Below are positions 34,257 to 43,422 of a DNA stretch of 64,000 nucleotides, one piece after another (the stretch's first letter is position 1; each line of letters starts with the position of its first letter). Location of the stretch: the NCBI GenBank assembly GCA_963742345.1, contig CAVULO010000011.1:186001-250000 (forward strand). Direction: 5' to 3'. The stretch comes from Pseudolabrys sp963742345. GTDB lineage: Bacteria; Pseudomonadota; Alphaproteobacteria; Rhizobiales; Xanthobacteraceae. Position numbers and translations under genes: made by a program. The notes beneath the pieces were generated by a model, which was given only the letters and a program-made list of their open reading frames with translations, had not been told where the DNA came from and did not search any database.

Positions 34257-34353
34257 CGGATCGCTCCAAAGGGAGGCCTTCTGGAGGTCTTGGCATCCAC
34301 GGACGCGAGCTTCACTCGCGTCCCGGAATAACTTCAAGGGGGTATCGTGGGTT

Positions 34354-35640
34354 TCAACCCGCCTGTACGAGGCGAACAGTCTTGTCGCCGCCGACCACGC
34401 GGTTACGGCCGGCAGCTTTCGCCTGGTAAAGCCGCTTGTCCGCGATCTCGAAAAGCGTGTCGTAGTCGGTAGCATCGCGCGAGCAAGTGGCGATGCCGAT
34501 GCTCACCGTCACGCGGGCGTCCGCCTCGCTTGCGGACGCACCGGCGATACGCCGTCTCATACGCTCACCAAGCACCATGGCGTCGTCGGCATTGATGCCA
34601 TCCGCGATGACAACGAATTCGTCCCCGCCAAAACGATATGTGAAATCCGACATCCGCGCGGCCGCCATAATGTCGAGCGCGATGCGCTTGAGCATCTTGT
34701 CGCCGGCGGCATGCCCGAAGCGATCGTTAAATGACTTGAAATGATCGATGTCGATCAGCAGGAGGGCCAGGGGCCGGCCGGCGCCGGCGGCGTGCTCGAC
34801 GGCGCGGCGCCCGTGCGCCTCCAGTGAGTGGCGATCGAGAGCGCCGGTAAGCGCATCGCAGCCGGTGCGCGCCAGCAGATCCTCATAGCGCTCACGATAG
34901 GTCAGCGTATCGAACACGTCCCAGATGCGAGGGGCATCCGTGCGGCGCCTGATCGGGCGCTCGAAATAGACGAGGTAAACGCCGGCAAGAACCGTGTAGA
35001 GCGCAACCGCGCCCATCTTGGCGATCCAGCCGCCGATCAGAACATCCACGCCGGCGCCCGTGAGCATGTGCAAGCCGGCAAAGAAAGCCGCCTGGTCAAA
35101 GGTGAGCACCAGTACGCCACACAAGGCCAGGCGCGGAAATATCCGGTCACGGAACCAGTTGCGCGACCGCTCATAGAGCAAAATCATGATGATGCAGTCG
35201 AAGAACAGAATCGCCGTTCCCCACACCATCAGCGCGCCCATTTCGTTGAGGAATGCGAAGTCGGCCGCGCGGCCCGAAGTCAACGCTACAAAATTGTGAT
35301 GGCGCATGGTGAAAGCGAGCGCAAATAACAGCACGTTGCCAAACAAAAGACCGTAGATGGGCTGGCGCACCACCACCGCATCCTCGCGGATATACAGCAG
35401 GAGCAGCATCATCAGCTTGCCGGTGAACAGCACGGTGGACCCCGGCGAGGTAACGATGCCTAACGGCAGCGACACATAAAAAATGCTCGCCAGATAGGTC
35501 TCGAGGAAATGCATGACGCCGAGCGCGCAAAAGAACGCGCCGAGCCCGATCCGTGTTCGCGCGCGGAGCAAAGCGCCGAGCACGACAAAATAAAGAAGAG
35601 CATCTCCAATCAGGAGCAGAAGGTTTTCAAATTCAGGCAT
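34354..35640 (-). CDS. Membrane-bound diguanylate cyclase
   Basis: A 428-residue protein with about eight N-terminal membrane helices (7-250) and a C-terminal GGDEF domain. The active loop GGDEF is exact at 338-342, and an inhibitory RxxD site (RMSD) lies five residues upstream, so c-di-GMP synthesis with product inhibition is expected. The N-terminal membrane module has no recognised name. c-di-GMP usually controls the switch between motility and attachment; a PilZ gene (frame broken) lies 2 kb away. An in-frame ATG 21 codons upstream is less likely. Confidence 0.92.
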   Translation of the reverse strand: MPEFENLLLLIGDALLYFVVLGALLRARTRIGLGAFFCALGVMHFLETYLASIFYVSLPLGIVTSPGSTVLFTGKLMMLLLLYIREDAVVVRQPIYGLLFGNVLLFALAFTMRHHNFVALTSGRAADFAFLNEMGALMVWGTAILFFDCIIMILLYERSRNWFRDRIFPRLALCGVLVLTFDQAAFFAGLHMLTGAGVDVLIGGWIAKMGAVALYTVLAGVYLVYFERPIRRRTDAPRIWDVFDTLTYRERYEDLLARTGCDALTGALDRHSLEAHGRRAVEHAAGAGRPLALLLIDIDHFKSFNDRFGHAAGDKMLKRIALDIMAAARMSDFTYRFGGDEFVVIADGINADDAMVLGERMRRRIAGASASEADARVTVSIGIATCSRDATDYDTLFEIADKRLYQAKAAGRNRVVGGDKTVRLVQAG

Positions 35641-35761
35641 GTCCCCATGTAACCTCGCGCCGCCCGGTATGGCGCTGAGGCTCCCCCACTCATCCTTCGG
35701 CAATCAAGCGCAAGATCAGAAGTCCCACTCTCGACAATCGATATCAGGGACGATTCGCCCA

Positions 35762-35810
35762 AAAAAGCAAGAAAAGCCGGCAATGCGCAGAAATTCCACG
35801 CATTGCCGGC
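35762..35810 (-). terminator. Intrinsic terminator, minus strand
   Basis: A perfect 12-bp stem (GCCGGCAATGCG / CGCATTGCCGGC) with an 11-base loop is followed on the minus strand by TTTTCTTGCTTTTTT. It lies 30 bases after the stop of the lectin-like gene. Confidence 0.9.
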
Positions 35811-35839
35811 GTCAGTTTCGGTAATTTTGTAGTCCGCGA

Positions 35840-36502
35840 CTAATTGGTTGCAAAGCAGTAAAGCAACCCGTCACCGCCCGTGCTGCGCAGATCGGCTTGC
35901 GAGCAGCCGCCATCTGGCCCGCGCGAGGGATGCGACGAATTCCACGACTTGGACGCATCATCGTCACGCAGACCCTGGCGGTCGTTATGGCCAAGCATGA
36001 CCGAGCCTTGCGTGCTGCTCGTGTAGTTTTTGCAGGTCATGTCCTTGTCATCCGGAAAGGCTTTGCCGTCCGTCGTCGAGCCGGTCATTATGTCGTGGCG
36101 GTTCGGCGTATCGCCGCGGCCGTTGATCACATCGCCTTTTTCCGAAAGATTGTTTTGCTTGCTGAGCTTGTTGCTGGCGCTGTGCAAATCATCGACGCTG
36201 GTGGCGACGGCCACGCCTTTGGCATTGAGCCAGGGACCCTTGCCAATACGATCGCGCGCATTCACCGCGCCGGCGCCTTGCGTGGACAGATAAGCGTGCC
36301 AGGTCTTGGCGCCGGCCCCGGCAGATTGCGCGAGCTGCTGACAAAGTTGGTCAGCGCCGGCAATGCCGCCCAGATCGGCCCCCTTGCCCGGCCCCGCGCT
36401 GGTCACGAAGAAAGACATATTCGCCTGTTGCGCTTGCGCAGGCGCGGCACACAGAAACGCCAAGCATGCCGCCAGCGGCGCGCCCAATCGAATGACCGTC
36501 AT
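35840..36502 (-). CDS. Secreted endostatin/C-type-lectin-like protein
   Basis: A 220-residue exported protein. A signal peptide (APLAACLAFLCAAPAQA) is followed by QQANMSFFVTSAGPGKGADLGG. The conserved stretch GADQLCQQLAQSAGAGAKTW with AYLSTQGAGAVNARDRIGKG, and the end DDDASKSWNSSHPSRGPDGGCS, fits a family of secreted bacterial proteins with an endostatin/lectin-like fold. Cysteines are placed for disulfides. Function is unknown; adhesion is a guess. The ATG at 36502 gives a proper signal peptide, and a strong terminator follows. Confidence 0.82.
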   Translation of the reverse strand: MTVIRLGAPLAACLAFLCAAPAQAQQANMSFFVTSAGPGKGADLGGIAGADQLCQQLAQSAGAGAKTWHAYLSTQGAGAVNARDRIGKGPWLNAKGVAVATSVDDLHSASNKLSKQNNLSEKGDVINGRGDTPNRHDIMTGSTTDGKAFPDDKDMTCKNYTSSTQGSVMLGHNDRQGLRDDDASKSWNSSHPSRGPDGGCSQADLRSTGGDGLLYCFATN

Positions 36503-36608
36503 CTTATTACCTCCCGACATTGGCGAAGGCCCGTCGCCCCGCCGTCGACAGGGCACAACCCCGCCGGCGAAAGTCTATTCCGCATTCACATGGCGTTGAT
36601 GCCGCAAC

Positions 36609-37013
36609 TCAGCCGGGTTTCCCGGAATATTGCGCGTCGGTGACCGGCTCGAGCCAGGTCACGTGCTCGCCACCTTGAGCTTCCTGCATGGCAATATGTT
36701 CCATGCCGTGCTCGGCGGTGGCGCCGTGCCAATGTTTCTCGCCCGGCGGAATCCAGACGGTATCGCCAGCGCGGATGTCACGCACGGGTCCGCCCCAGGT
36801 CTGGACCCGGCCGATGCCCGACGTGACAAAAAGCGTCTGACCGAGCGGATGGGTATGCCAGGCGGTCCGTGCGCCCGGCTCGAAGCGCACCCACGCCGAT
36901 CGAATGCGCGCAGGATCCGGCGCCTGAATAACGGGATCCTGCCATACCGTACCAGTGAAACTCGGCGCCCCCATCCGGCGCGAGGGCCGCGACCCGCAAG
37001 CGATGATGTCCAT
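36609..37013 (-). CDS. Small cupin-domain protein
   Basis: A 134-residue cupin. Motif 1, ARTAWHTHPLGQTLFVTSGIG, provides two His and a Gln ligand, and motif 2, IRAGDTVWIPPGEKHWHGA, another His. This arrangement is common in small cupins next to carboxymuconolactone-decarboxylase-like or oxidoreductase genes and is annotated as cupin of unknown substrate. A GGGGAGA site precedes the ATG. It lies about 100 bases upstream of the lectin-like gene on the same strand. Confidence 0.85.
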   Translation of the reverse strand: MDIIACGSRPSRRMGAPSFTGTVWQDPVIQAPDPARIRSAWVRFEPGARTAWHTHPLGQTLFVTSGIGRVQTWGGPVRDIRAGDTVWIPPGEKHWHGATAEHGMEHIAMQEAQGGEHVTWLEPVTDAQYSGKPG

Positions 37014-37097
37014 ATTGGTTTCTCCCCTGTCGGCGCAGTGTCCCGCGAGCGCCCTACCGGGCGCAATAGTTTAATGGTGCACATGCAAGGTGCACAT

Positions 37098-37125
37098 GCA
37101 AAAAGCCCGGCGTCGCCGCCGGGCT
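37098..37125 (-). terminator. Intrinsic terminator after the cold-shock gene
   Basis: On the minus strand AGCCCGGC / GCCGGGCT form an 8-bp stem with a 6-base loop, followed by TTTTGC. It lies 30 bases after the stop of the cold-shock gene. Confidence 0.85.
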
Positions 37126-37154
37126 TCGACTTCAAGGCATACGATTGCGGAATG

Positions 37155-37358
37155 TCAGGCCGGCTGCAAATTGCCGGCGGCCTGCTTGCCGCGCTCGGTT
37201 ACGATTTCGAAGCTGATCTTCTGGCCCTCCATCAGCGAGCGCATACCGGCGCGCTCCACCGCGGTGATGTGCACGAACACATCCTTCGAGCCATCGTCCG
37301 GCTGAATGAAGCCGAAGCCTTTTTGGGTATTGAAAAACTTCACAGTTCCGACAGGCAT
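37155..37358 (-). CDS. Cold-shock protein, CspA family
   Basis: A 67-residue single cold-shock domain, MPVGTVKFFNTQKGFGFIQP at the start, with RNP1 (KGFGFI) and RNP2 (VFVHI) both intact. It binds single-stranded RNA/DNA and acts as an RNA chaperone. The frame is open upstream, but the AGGAAA site and conserved start fix the ATG at 37358. The 323-base gap upstream (37359-37681) has no gene and probably holds a long csp leader, as is usual for this family. Confidence 0.95.
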   Translation of the reverse strand: MPVGTVKFFNTQKGFGFIQPDDGSKDVFVHITAVERAGMRSLMEGQKISFEIVTERGKQAAGNLQPA

Positions 37359-37681
37359 CAAGAGTTTCCTTTCACGCTTCCTGTTGAACGCCCGCGCGTT
37401 CATCGCGTTGGCGGTCACAAGCCAAGTTTTTGGGAGTTCACTTGAGGCGCAGCCCAAAACCGGGAGCGTGGCAGCAAGTTGAGGCCGAAAACCAGGTTGC
37501 GGGCGGCGACATAGACGGATTTCGCTGGAAGGTCAACGGTTCAGCGGACGATCGCGGATGTCAGATAACGTTTTATGAATTCGTAATAGCAACTCGCTAG
37601 CATCATGGCGGGCTTTGGCTGCGAGTCTTAACAGTTATGAAAAGGGCCCGCGCCAACCAAATATGGCACTGATGGGGCGAT

Positions 37682-38025
37682 ATGCGCGGAGATAAACGAA
37701 AGGCGAGACGCCACCGCATGCGTCACGAAGCGTGGCTGCTGCTCGACGGAGGCGAACGTTGCGACTGCGCCTTGTCCGATATCTCGCATATTGGCGCACG
37801 CATCAACATTCCCGATTCAGAAGACAATTCCGGACAAATTTCCTGTTGCTGCTCGCGGCAAACGGCTCGGCGCGGCGCCGTTGCCGGGTGATATGGCGTA
37901 AACCGCGTGAGCTCGGCGTAAAATTCGAAACCTGGCTTGACGACCGCATACGGGCGACGCTGGTACCAAAGTCCGACGCTGACGCTGCATCGAAAGCAAC
38001 CGAGCCAGCCGAAAGCGGCGCCTGA
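37682..38025 (+). pseudogene. PilZ-domain protein, frame broken by two extra bases
   Basis: The first frame reads RKARRHRMRHEAWLLLDGG and then CALSDISHIGARINIPDSED, the PilZ c-di-GMP-binding motifs R-x3-R and D-x-S-x2-G. The third part, FLLLLAANGSARRRCRVIWRK followed by LGVKFE, is in another frame. Removing one A at 37826-37827 and one C at 37842-37843 joins them as DIPDKFLLLLAANG, in full agreement with the family. The repaired protein has about 113 residues and would be a c-di-GMP receptor. A single missing base in the same place would also restore the frame. Confidence 0.7.
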
Positions 38026-38036
38026 TCCGCCGCTCT

Positions 38037-38957
38037 TTACGCCTGCTGGATCGCAGACAGCAGCCAGCCGCCTCCGCGCGCGCGCATGAAGGTCCACAGT
38101 TCGGTGACTTCGCTTGGCTGGCCGCCTTCAACGGTGTGACCGCTCGCGCGCTCTACCATGCTATCGGTCAGCGCAAAACGCATGGCGACGGTCGCATATT
38201 CAACGCCACCTTCGCGCCAGGCTTCCGCCAAATCGCCTTGCTCGAGTTTCACGTCAGTGACTTTGTTGACCAGACCGCGGCTTGCATTCTCGGCGAGTTG
38301 CTCCGAGAAATAAGACAACATTTCCGGCGTCACTTTCGTGCGCAGCGCATTGAGATCTTCTGCCGAATAGGCGGCCTGAACGTCTCCGAGCAAGCCGTTC
38401 GAACGCGTCGTAGTCCGGTTTGCCGATTGTGAGCGGCTCTCCGGCCGGCGCATTAGCGGCAAACATGCCACCACCCAGCCCGCTGAAGGAATGACCAGTC
38501 ACCGGATGCGCGGCCGCATAGAGCGGGCTGGCTGCGGCGCTGCCACCAGGCAAAGAGCAGCCGCGCGACAATCACGATCAACCCGATTTGCAAGACCAAG
38601 CCCGAGCAGCGAGGCGAAGCCGCCCATGCCGCCGAAAAATCCGTGCCCAAACAGCAGGCCGAATAACCCGGCACCGAGAAAGCCAGCGGCCAGACCGCCG
38701 AACAGTCCGCCGCCAAACAGGCCGGGGCGCGCCGCCGTCTGTCCCATCGTTCCGGCATTCCCGGGCTGCGTGACTGTGCGCTGCATCGGCGCAGCGGTGT
38801 TCGGCGCAGTCGACGTAGCTGGCGGCGCCGAGAAAGTGCGCATCCCGCGGCTGCCGCCAGAGAAGCCGCCACCGGCGCGTGCATGCGCATCGGCGGTAAC
38901 AAGCACAAGCGCCGCGGCAATCGCGGCAATTGTTATCAGAAAGCGATGGCGCATCAT
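38037..38957 (-). pseudogene. Tim44-like domain protein, frame broken at three places
   Basis: The pieces in three frames add up to about 305 residues. They are a signal peptide (HRFLITIAAIAAALVLVTADAHA), a Gly/Phe-rich membrane-seeking segment (FGHGFFGGMGGFASLLGLGL), a helix IGLIVIVARLLFAWWQRRSQP, and a C-terminal Tim44-like domain (AYSAEDLNALRTKVTPEMLSY, then VTELWTFMRARGGGWLLSAI). Tim44-like bacterial proteins are membrane-associated and of unclear role. Extra bases fit at 38596-38597 (C), 38525-38527 (G) and 38392-38393 (A) on the plus strand; each removal gives a continuous family sequence. A GGGAGA site supports the start at 38957. Confidence 0.7.
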
Positions 38958-39128
38958 TGGGTTCTCCCGGCGGGCGAACAATATGCATGTGCGGGGTGAT
39001 TTGTAAGAGGCCGTGCCAGCGCCACAAAGTCGCGGCGAATTGGAGGCCATTATCACGGGAATATCATATTTCGCGTGGAACAGGCCGCTTTGCCGGCAAT
39101 TGCCTACACGTAACAAGGAGGCAGGCCG

Positions 39129-39395
39129 ATGAAAGGCTTAACGGCTCTGGCGATATTCTTGGCCCTTACGGTGGCCGCGGTCGCCAAACCCGCGCCGGTC
39201 CGAGATCTCAGTCCAGCGGATGATCGAATTGCGACCGCACGCAATGACGTCGACATCAATATCGGCCCCAGTGGCGCTATGCTCGAGCGCGATTATTTTC
39301 AAGCTCCGCAACGCCAATTGGGCGCCGGCAGCTTATCCTGCCGAATGCAACTGAGCGTCTTCGACAAGACGCGCCTCGCCCAGTCGTGCAACTGA
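39129..39395 (+). CDS. Small exported hypothetical protein
   Basis: An 88-residue protein with a short signal peptide (KGLTALAIFLALTVAAVAK) and a polar mature part with two cysteines (LSCRMQLSV and a C-terminal SCN) that may form a disulfide. A very strong AAGGAGG site precedes the ATG. No family is recognised. The DUF3309 gene follows 97 bases later on the same strand. Confidence 0.6.
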   Translation: MKGLTALAIFLALTVAAVAKPAPVRDLSPADDRIATARNDVDINIGPSGAMLERDYFQAPQRQLGAGSLSCRMQLSVFDKTRLAQSCN

Positions 39396-39492
39396 ACCCA
39401 CGGCGGGAACGAAGCGGCGATAAAATCGTTGTTGCGGCGAACTTGGCAAAATGGCGGCATCCCGCCGCAGCCACGATTAATGGGGCGCAACA

Positions 39493-39648
39493 ATGCTCGG
39501 TACCATTCTCGTCATTCTGCTGATTTTGGCGTTGGTCGGCGCGTTCCCGCGCTGGGGCTACAGCTCCGGCTGGGGTTACGGCCCGTCCGGTATCGTCGGT
39601 GTGCTGCTGCTTGTCGTGTTGATCCTGGCGTTGACCGGCCGCGTCTAG
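39493..39648 (+). CDS. DUF3309 small membrane protein
   Basis: A 51-residue protein, MLGTILVILLILALVGAFPR then a WGYSSGWGYGPSG hairpin-like loop and IVGVLLLVVLILALTGRV. Two hydrophobic helices flank a Pro-x-Trp and Gly/Tyr/Ser turn, the exact DUF3309 layout found in many Proteobacteria. Function is unknown. It is convergent with cckA, their ends 7 bases apart. Confidence 0.85.
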   Translation: MLGTILVILLILALVGAFPRWGYSSGWGYGPSGIVGVLLLVVLILALTGRV

Positions 39649-39655
39649 GCGCGGG

Positions 39656-42254
39656 CTACTGCACCAGAGTCTTCTTCACTTCAGCGACGAGTTGTTTCAG
39701 CGTGAATGGTTTGGCCAGGAACGCATATTGCTCCTGGCTCGGCAGGTTCTTGCTGAAAGCCTCCTCGGCATAGCCGGACACGAAAATAATTTTCACATCC
39801 GGATCGCGCCGGCGCAGCTCCTTGAGCAGCGTCGGCCCATCCATTTCCGGCATGACAACGTCCGATACTACGAGATCGACACGGCCGTGTTTATCGAAGG
39901 CCTCTATCGCCTCGACCCCGTTGCCGGCTTCCAGCACGGTGTATCCGCGTGAAATCAGCCCGCGTGCATTGAGCGCGCGTAAGCCTTCTTCATCTTCGAC
40001 CAGAAGGATCGTGCCATGCCCGGTGAGGTCGGCGGTGGCGGCACGCGCCATCGTGTCCGCTGCCGCAATGGCGCCCGCGATCGCAGGGACTTCCGTTGCC
40101 GGAATTTGCGCAAGGATCTCCTCGGTGCCGGGGATATGGCGCGGCAGAAATATACGGAATGAAGTCCGGCCCGGCTCCGAGTTCTGCGTAGACAAATCCA
40201 CCTGTCTGCTTGACGATGCCGTACACCGTTGAAAGGCCGAGCCCGGTACCCTTGCCGACATCCTTTGTGGTGAAAAACGGCTCGAATATCTTCTCTATAA
40301 TGTCTGGCGGAATACCGGTCCCGGTATCGCTGACCTCGACCAGCACATAGTCAGCCTTGGGCATGCCTTTGTAGGCAAATTTTCCACATTCCTCGGCCGA
40401 AATATTGCTTGTCCGAAGGATCAGCTTGCCGCCGTCCGGCATGGCATCGCGGGCGTTAACCGCCAGATTCACGATCACCTGCTCGAACTGCGAAATGTCT
40501 ACTTTCACCGGCCATAGGTCGCGCCCGTGGACAGTTTCCAGCGTTACCTTTTCGCCAATGAGCCGCTTAAGCAGCATGCCGAGATCGCTCAGGGTTTCGC
40601 CGAGATCCAGCACCTGCGGCCGCAATGTCTGTTTGCGCGAGAAGGCCAATAATTGCCGAACGAGCGCCGCCGCTCGATTGGCATTCTGCTTGATCTGCAT
40701 GATGTCCTTGAAGGACGGATCGGTCGGCTTGTGGGCGTTGAGCAAAAAGTCGGTCGCCATCATGATGGCGGAGAGCACATTGTTGAAATCGTGTGCGATA
40801 CCGCCGGCGAGTTGACCAACCAACTCCATCTTCTGCTGTTGTTGGACCCTGTTTTCGAGTGTCCGCTGCGCCGTGGTTTCCAACGCATAGACAATCGCAG
40901 CTTCACCGTCGCGATCCTCTTCCTCAACCGCCAATACGAAAAAGCTGGCCCAACGCTCGGCGCTGCCAATCAAGGTAGCCTCAACCGGCGCAATATCGCT
41001 CTGACCTTCCGCCGCTTTGCGGATAGCGGCTTCGAGCGCTGGCCTTTCGCGCTCTGTCACCACCGACAAGATAGAGCGGTCATCGCTTTTGAGCAGCCCT
41101 TCGAACGTGGTGGCGAAACGCGCGTTGCTGCGCCCGATCCGGCCGGTCTTGTCGACGGTGGCGATCGCCATCGGAGTATTCTGGAAAAACCGCATGAAGC
41201 GCACTTCAGCGGCGCGCTGCGGGTCGCTGCCCTCGCCTCTGGCCCGGTTGAGCGCGAGGGTGCGCGAAGGACCGGGCGTGCCGTCGGCGCCGAACGCAAC
41301 TTTATGGAACAACCGAACCGGCACGGGCTTGCCACCGCGGGTCTTGAGATCGAGGTCGAGCACTTCGGTCTTTACCTCGCCCGGCGCTGCGTTGAGCGTC
41401 GTAAGCAGTGCCGCGCCCTCGCCCGCGATCATGTCGCCGAGCGTCAGCGAGCCTGCACCGACCTGAGCGAGGTCATGATCGAGCCAGGCCGCAAGCGTTG
41501 CGTTGAGGTAGACGATGTCGCCGGCAGCATCGACCGAAAAGAAACCGGCTGGCGCGTGGTCGAGATAATCGATGGCGTGCTGTAATTCCTGAAACACGTT
41601 CTCCTGACGCTCGCGATCGCGCGTGACATCGTCAATCGACCACACCGTCATGCGCGCATCGCGCCGGCTTTCGCCAAGCGGGCGTACGCGCATGCGCAAC
41701 CAGCGGCCACTCTCGCCGGCGGCCCCCGTAATCCGCACCTCCTCTTGCAACCGGCGGCCCTCTCTGGCGGCCTTGAGCAAACGGTAAATTGACTCGGACA
41801 CATCGGGATCGCCGATGAACACGCGTTCGATCGGCCTTACATCATGTACGCCGGTTGCGCCGGTCAGACTGAGGTAGGTGGCATTCGCATAAAACACGCG
41901 GCCAGCGTGGTCCGTAACCAGTATGCCGTTGAATGCCCCGTCAACCACCGCTTTCAACAGCGGGTTGCCCTGATCCCTGCCGGCAATTCTCATGATGCCG
42001 GACGCCACCGCAAACAGCGCGAAGACGCCAACGGTTCCAAGCGCCGCCAGCAAGGTCAGGACGTAGGCTTCCACGTAATCACGGCCGACATAGACCAAGC
42101 CGCCGGCAGCCGCGATGAGAGCCACCGCAACCACCAGCACCAGACTGATCGAACCGCCGCGCGGCGCGCTTTGGCTTTTGTCGAAAGCCTTGCGCTCGTG
42201 CCCTTCGGCACGATCTGGCGCCCGCGTCAACGCTACCGGATCCTCACTTGCCAT
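39656..42254 (-). pseudogene. cckA: cckA, hybrid sensor kinase, frame broken by one extra base
   Basis: CckA is the essential alphaproteobacterial hybrid kinase that feeds phosphate to ChpT and CtrA. The first frame has two membrane helices (about 37-85), PAS domains, the phospho-acceptor His488 in GGIAHDFNNVLSAIM, and the ATPase motifs N (VNARDAMPDGG) and G (GKGTGLGLSTVYGIVK). It breaks just after GGFVYA. The next frame carries SEPGRTSFRIFLPRH and a receiver domain (TILLVEDEEGLR, VVSDVVMPEMDG with the acceptor Asp). Removing one T at 40182-40183 (plus strand) restores VYADSEPG and a protein of about 865 residues. It follows flhB by 79 bases, a conserved neighbourhood. Confidence 0.85.
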
Positions 42255-42333
42255 AGTCCCTGAGTGCCTTAAGCCGCCCTATTGGCGCAAGTGCCAGCCC
42301 CGGCCAATCCCGGCATTTGGATAATTACTCCTG

Positions 42334-43410
42334 TCAGCGCCTGGCCGACACCATCCGCCGCAGCCGCATGACATAGCCGATCACCTCGGCAACAGCCTTG
42401 TAGTGCTCGGGCGGAATTTGCTGGTCGATCTCGACGGTAGCATGCAGAGCACGCGCGAGTGGCGGATTTTCCACGATTGGAACCGAATGTTTGCCGGCGA
42501 CTTCCCTGATCTTCAGAGCCATGGCGTCGACGCCCTTGGCGACGCATATTGGCGCGTCCATACCCCGTTCGTATTCCAATGCGATCGCGTAGTGCGTCGG
42601 GTTGGTGATGACCACCGCGGCTTTCGGCACTGCCGCGATCATGCGCCGGCGCATGCGGACTTGCCGCACCTGCTTCATCCTGCCTTTGATGGCCGGGTCG
42701 CCTTCAGTTTGCTTGAACTCTTCTTTTAACTCGCGCAGCGACATTTTCTGCCGTTCATGCCACTGCCGATACTGAAAAAGATAATCGGCGGCAGCCATGA
42801 CCGCGAGTATGGTGACCACCGCACCGAGCAGTTTGAGCGCCAGGGATTGAGATAGCGGAATGATCAACGACGCGTCGCTCCGCGTTAGCGCCTCGAGCCG
42901 CCCTTGCTCCGGCCACATCAGCGTAGTGAGGACGCCGCCTACCAGCACCAGCTTGACCAGGCCCTTTGCCAAATTGGCGAGCGCCTGTTTGGAGAATATC
43001 CGCTTGAGACCGGCCACCGGCGAAATCTTGGAAAGCTTGGGCATCAGCGCTTCGAACGACCACACCAGGCGGTGCTGGATAATATTGCCGCAAAGCGCGG
43101 CCACCATGAGCACCACGAAGGGAATCGCCACGGCCGCCATCATCTCAGTGCCGATCTTCTGAAACAGCCGGGGCAAAGCCGGACCATCCACACTGATATC
43201 GTAGGAATTGGCGATAAGTCCGCGCATGGTCGTTGTCAGGTCTTTACTCATCCCGCCGGAGAAGGCCATCAACACAAGCGTGGCACCGGCAATCACAAAC
43301 CAGGTGTTGACTTCCTGGCTCTTGACTACGTCGCCGCGTTTAAGCGCCTCGTCGAGACGCTTTTGCGTCGGTTCTTCTGTTTTGTCGGTATCAGCAAAAT
43401 CGTCTGCCAT
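42334..43410 (-). CDS. flhB: Flagellar export-switch protein FlhB
   Basis: A 358-residue inner-membrane component of the flagellar type III export gate that controls the change from rod/hook to filament substrates. The start (DTDKTEEPTQKRLDEALKRG) is typical; four membrane helices follow, and the self-cleavage motif NPTH is present in VVITNPTHYAIALEYERG. It is the last gene of the flgB-flgC-fliE-fliQ-fliR-flhB run, 12 bases after fliR. cckA follows. The C-terminus ends MRLRRMVSARR, ordinary for the order. Confidence 0.96.
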   Translation of the reverse strand: MADDFADTDKTEEPTQKRLDEALKRGDVVKSQEVNTWFVIAGATLVLMAFSGGMSKDLTTTMRGLIANSYDISVDGPALPRLFQKIGTEMMAAVAIPFVVLMVAALCGNIIQHRLVWSFEALMPKLSKISPVAGLKRIFSKQALANLAKGLVKLVLVGGVLTTLMWPEQGRLEALTRSDASLIIPLSQSLALKLLGAVVTILAVMAAADYLFQYRQWHERQKMSLRELKEEFKQTEGDPAIKGRMKQVRQVRMRRRMIAAVPKAAVVITNPTHYAIALEYERGMDAPICVAKGVDAMALKIREVAGKHSVPIVENPPLARALHATVEIDQQIPPEHYKAVAEVIGYVMRLRRMVSARR

Positions 43411-43422
43411 GCGCGTTCCCGC

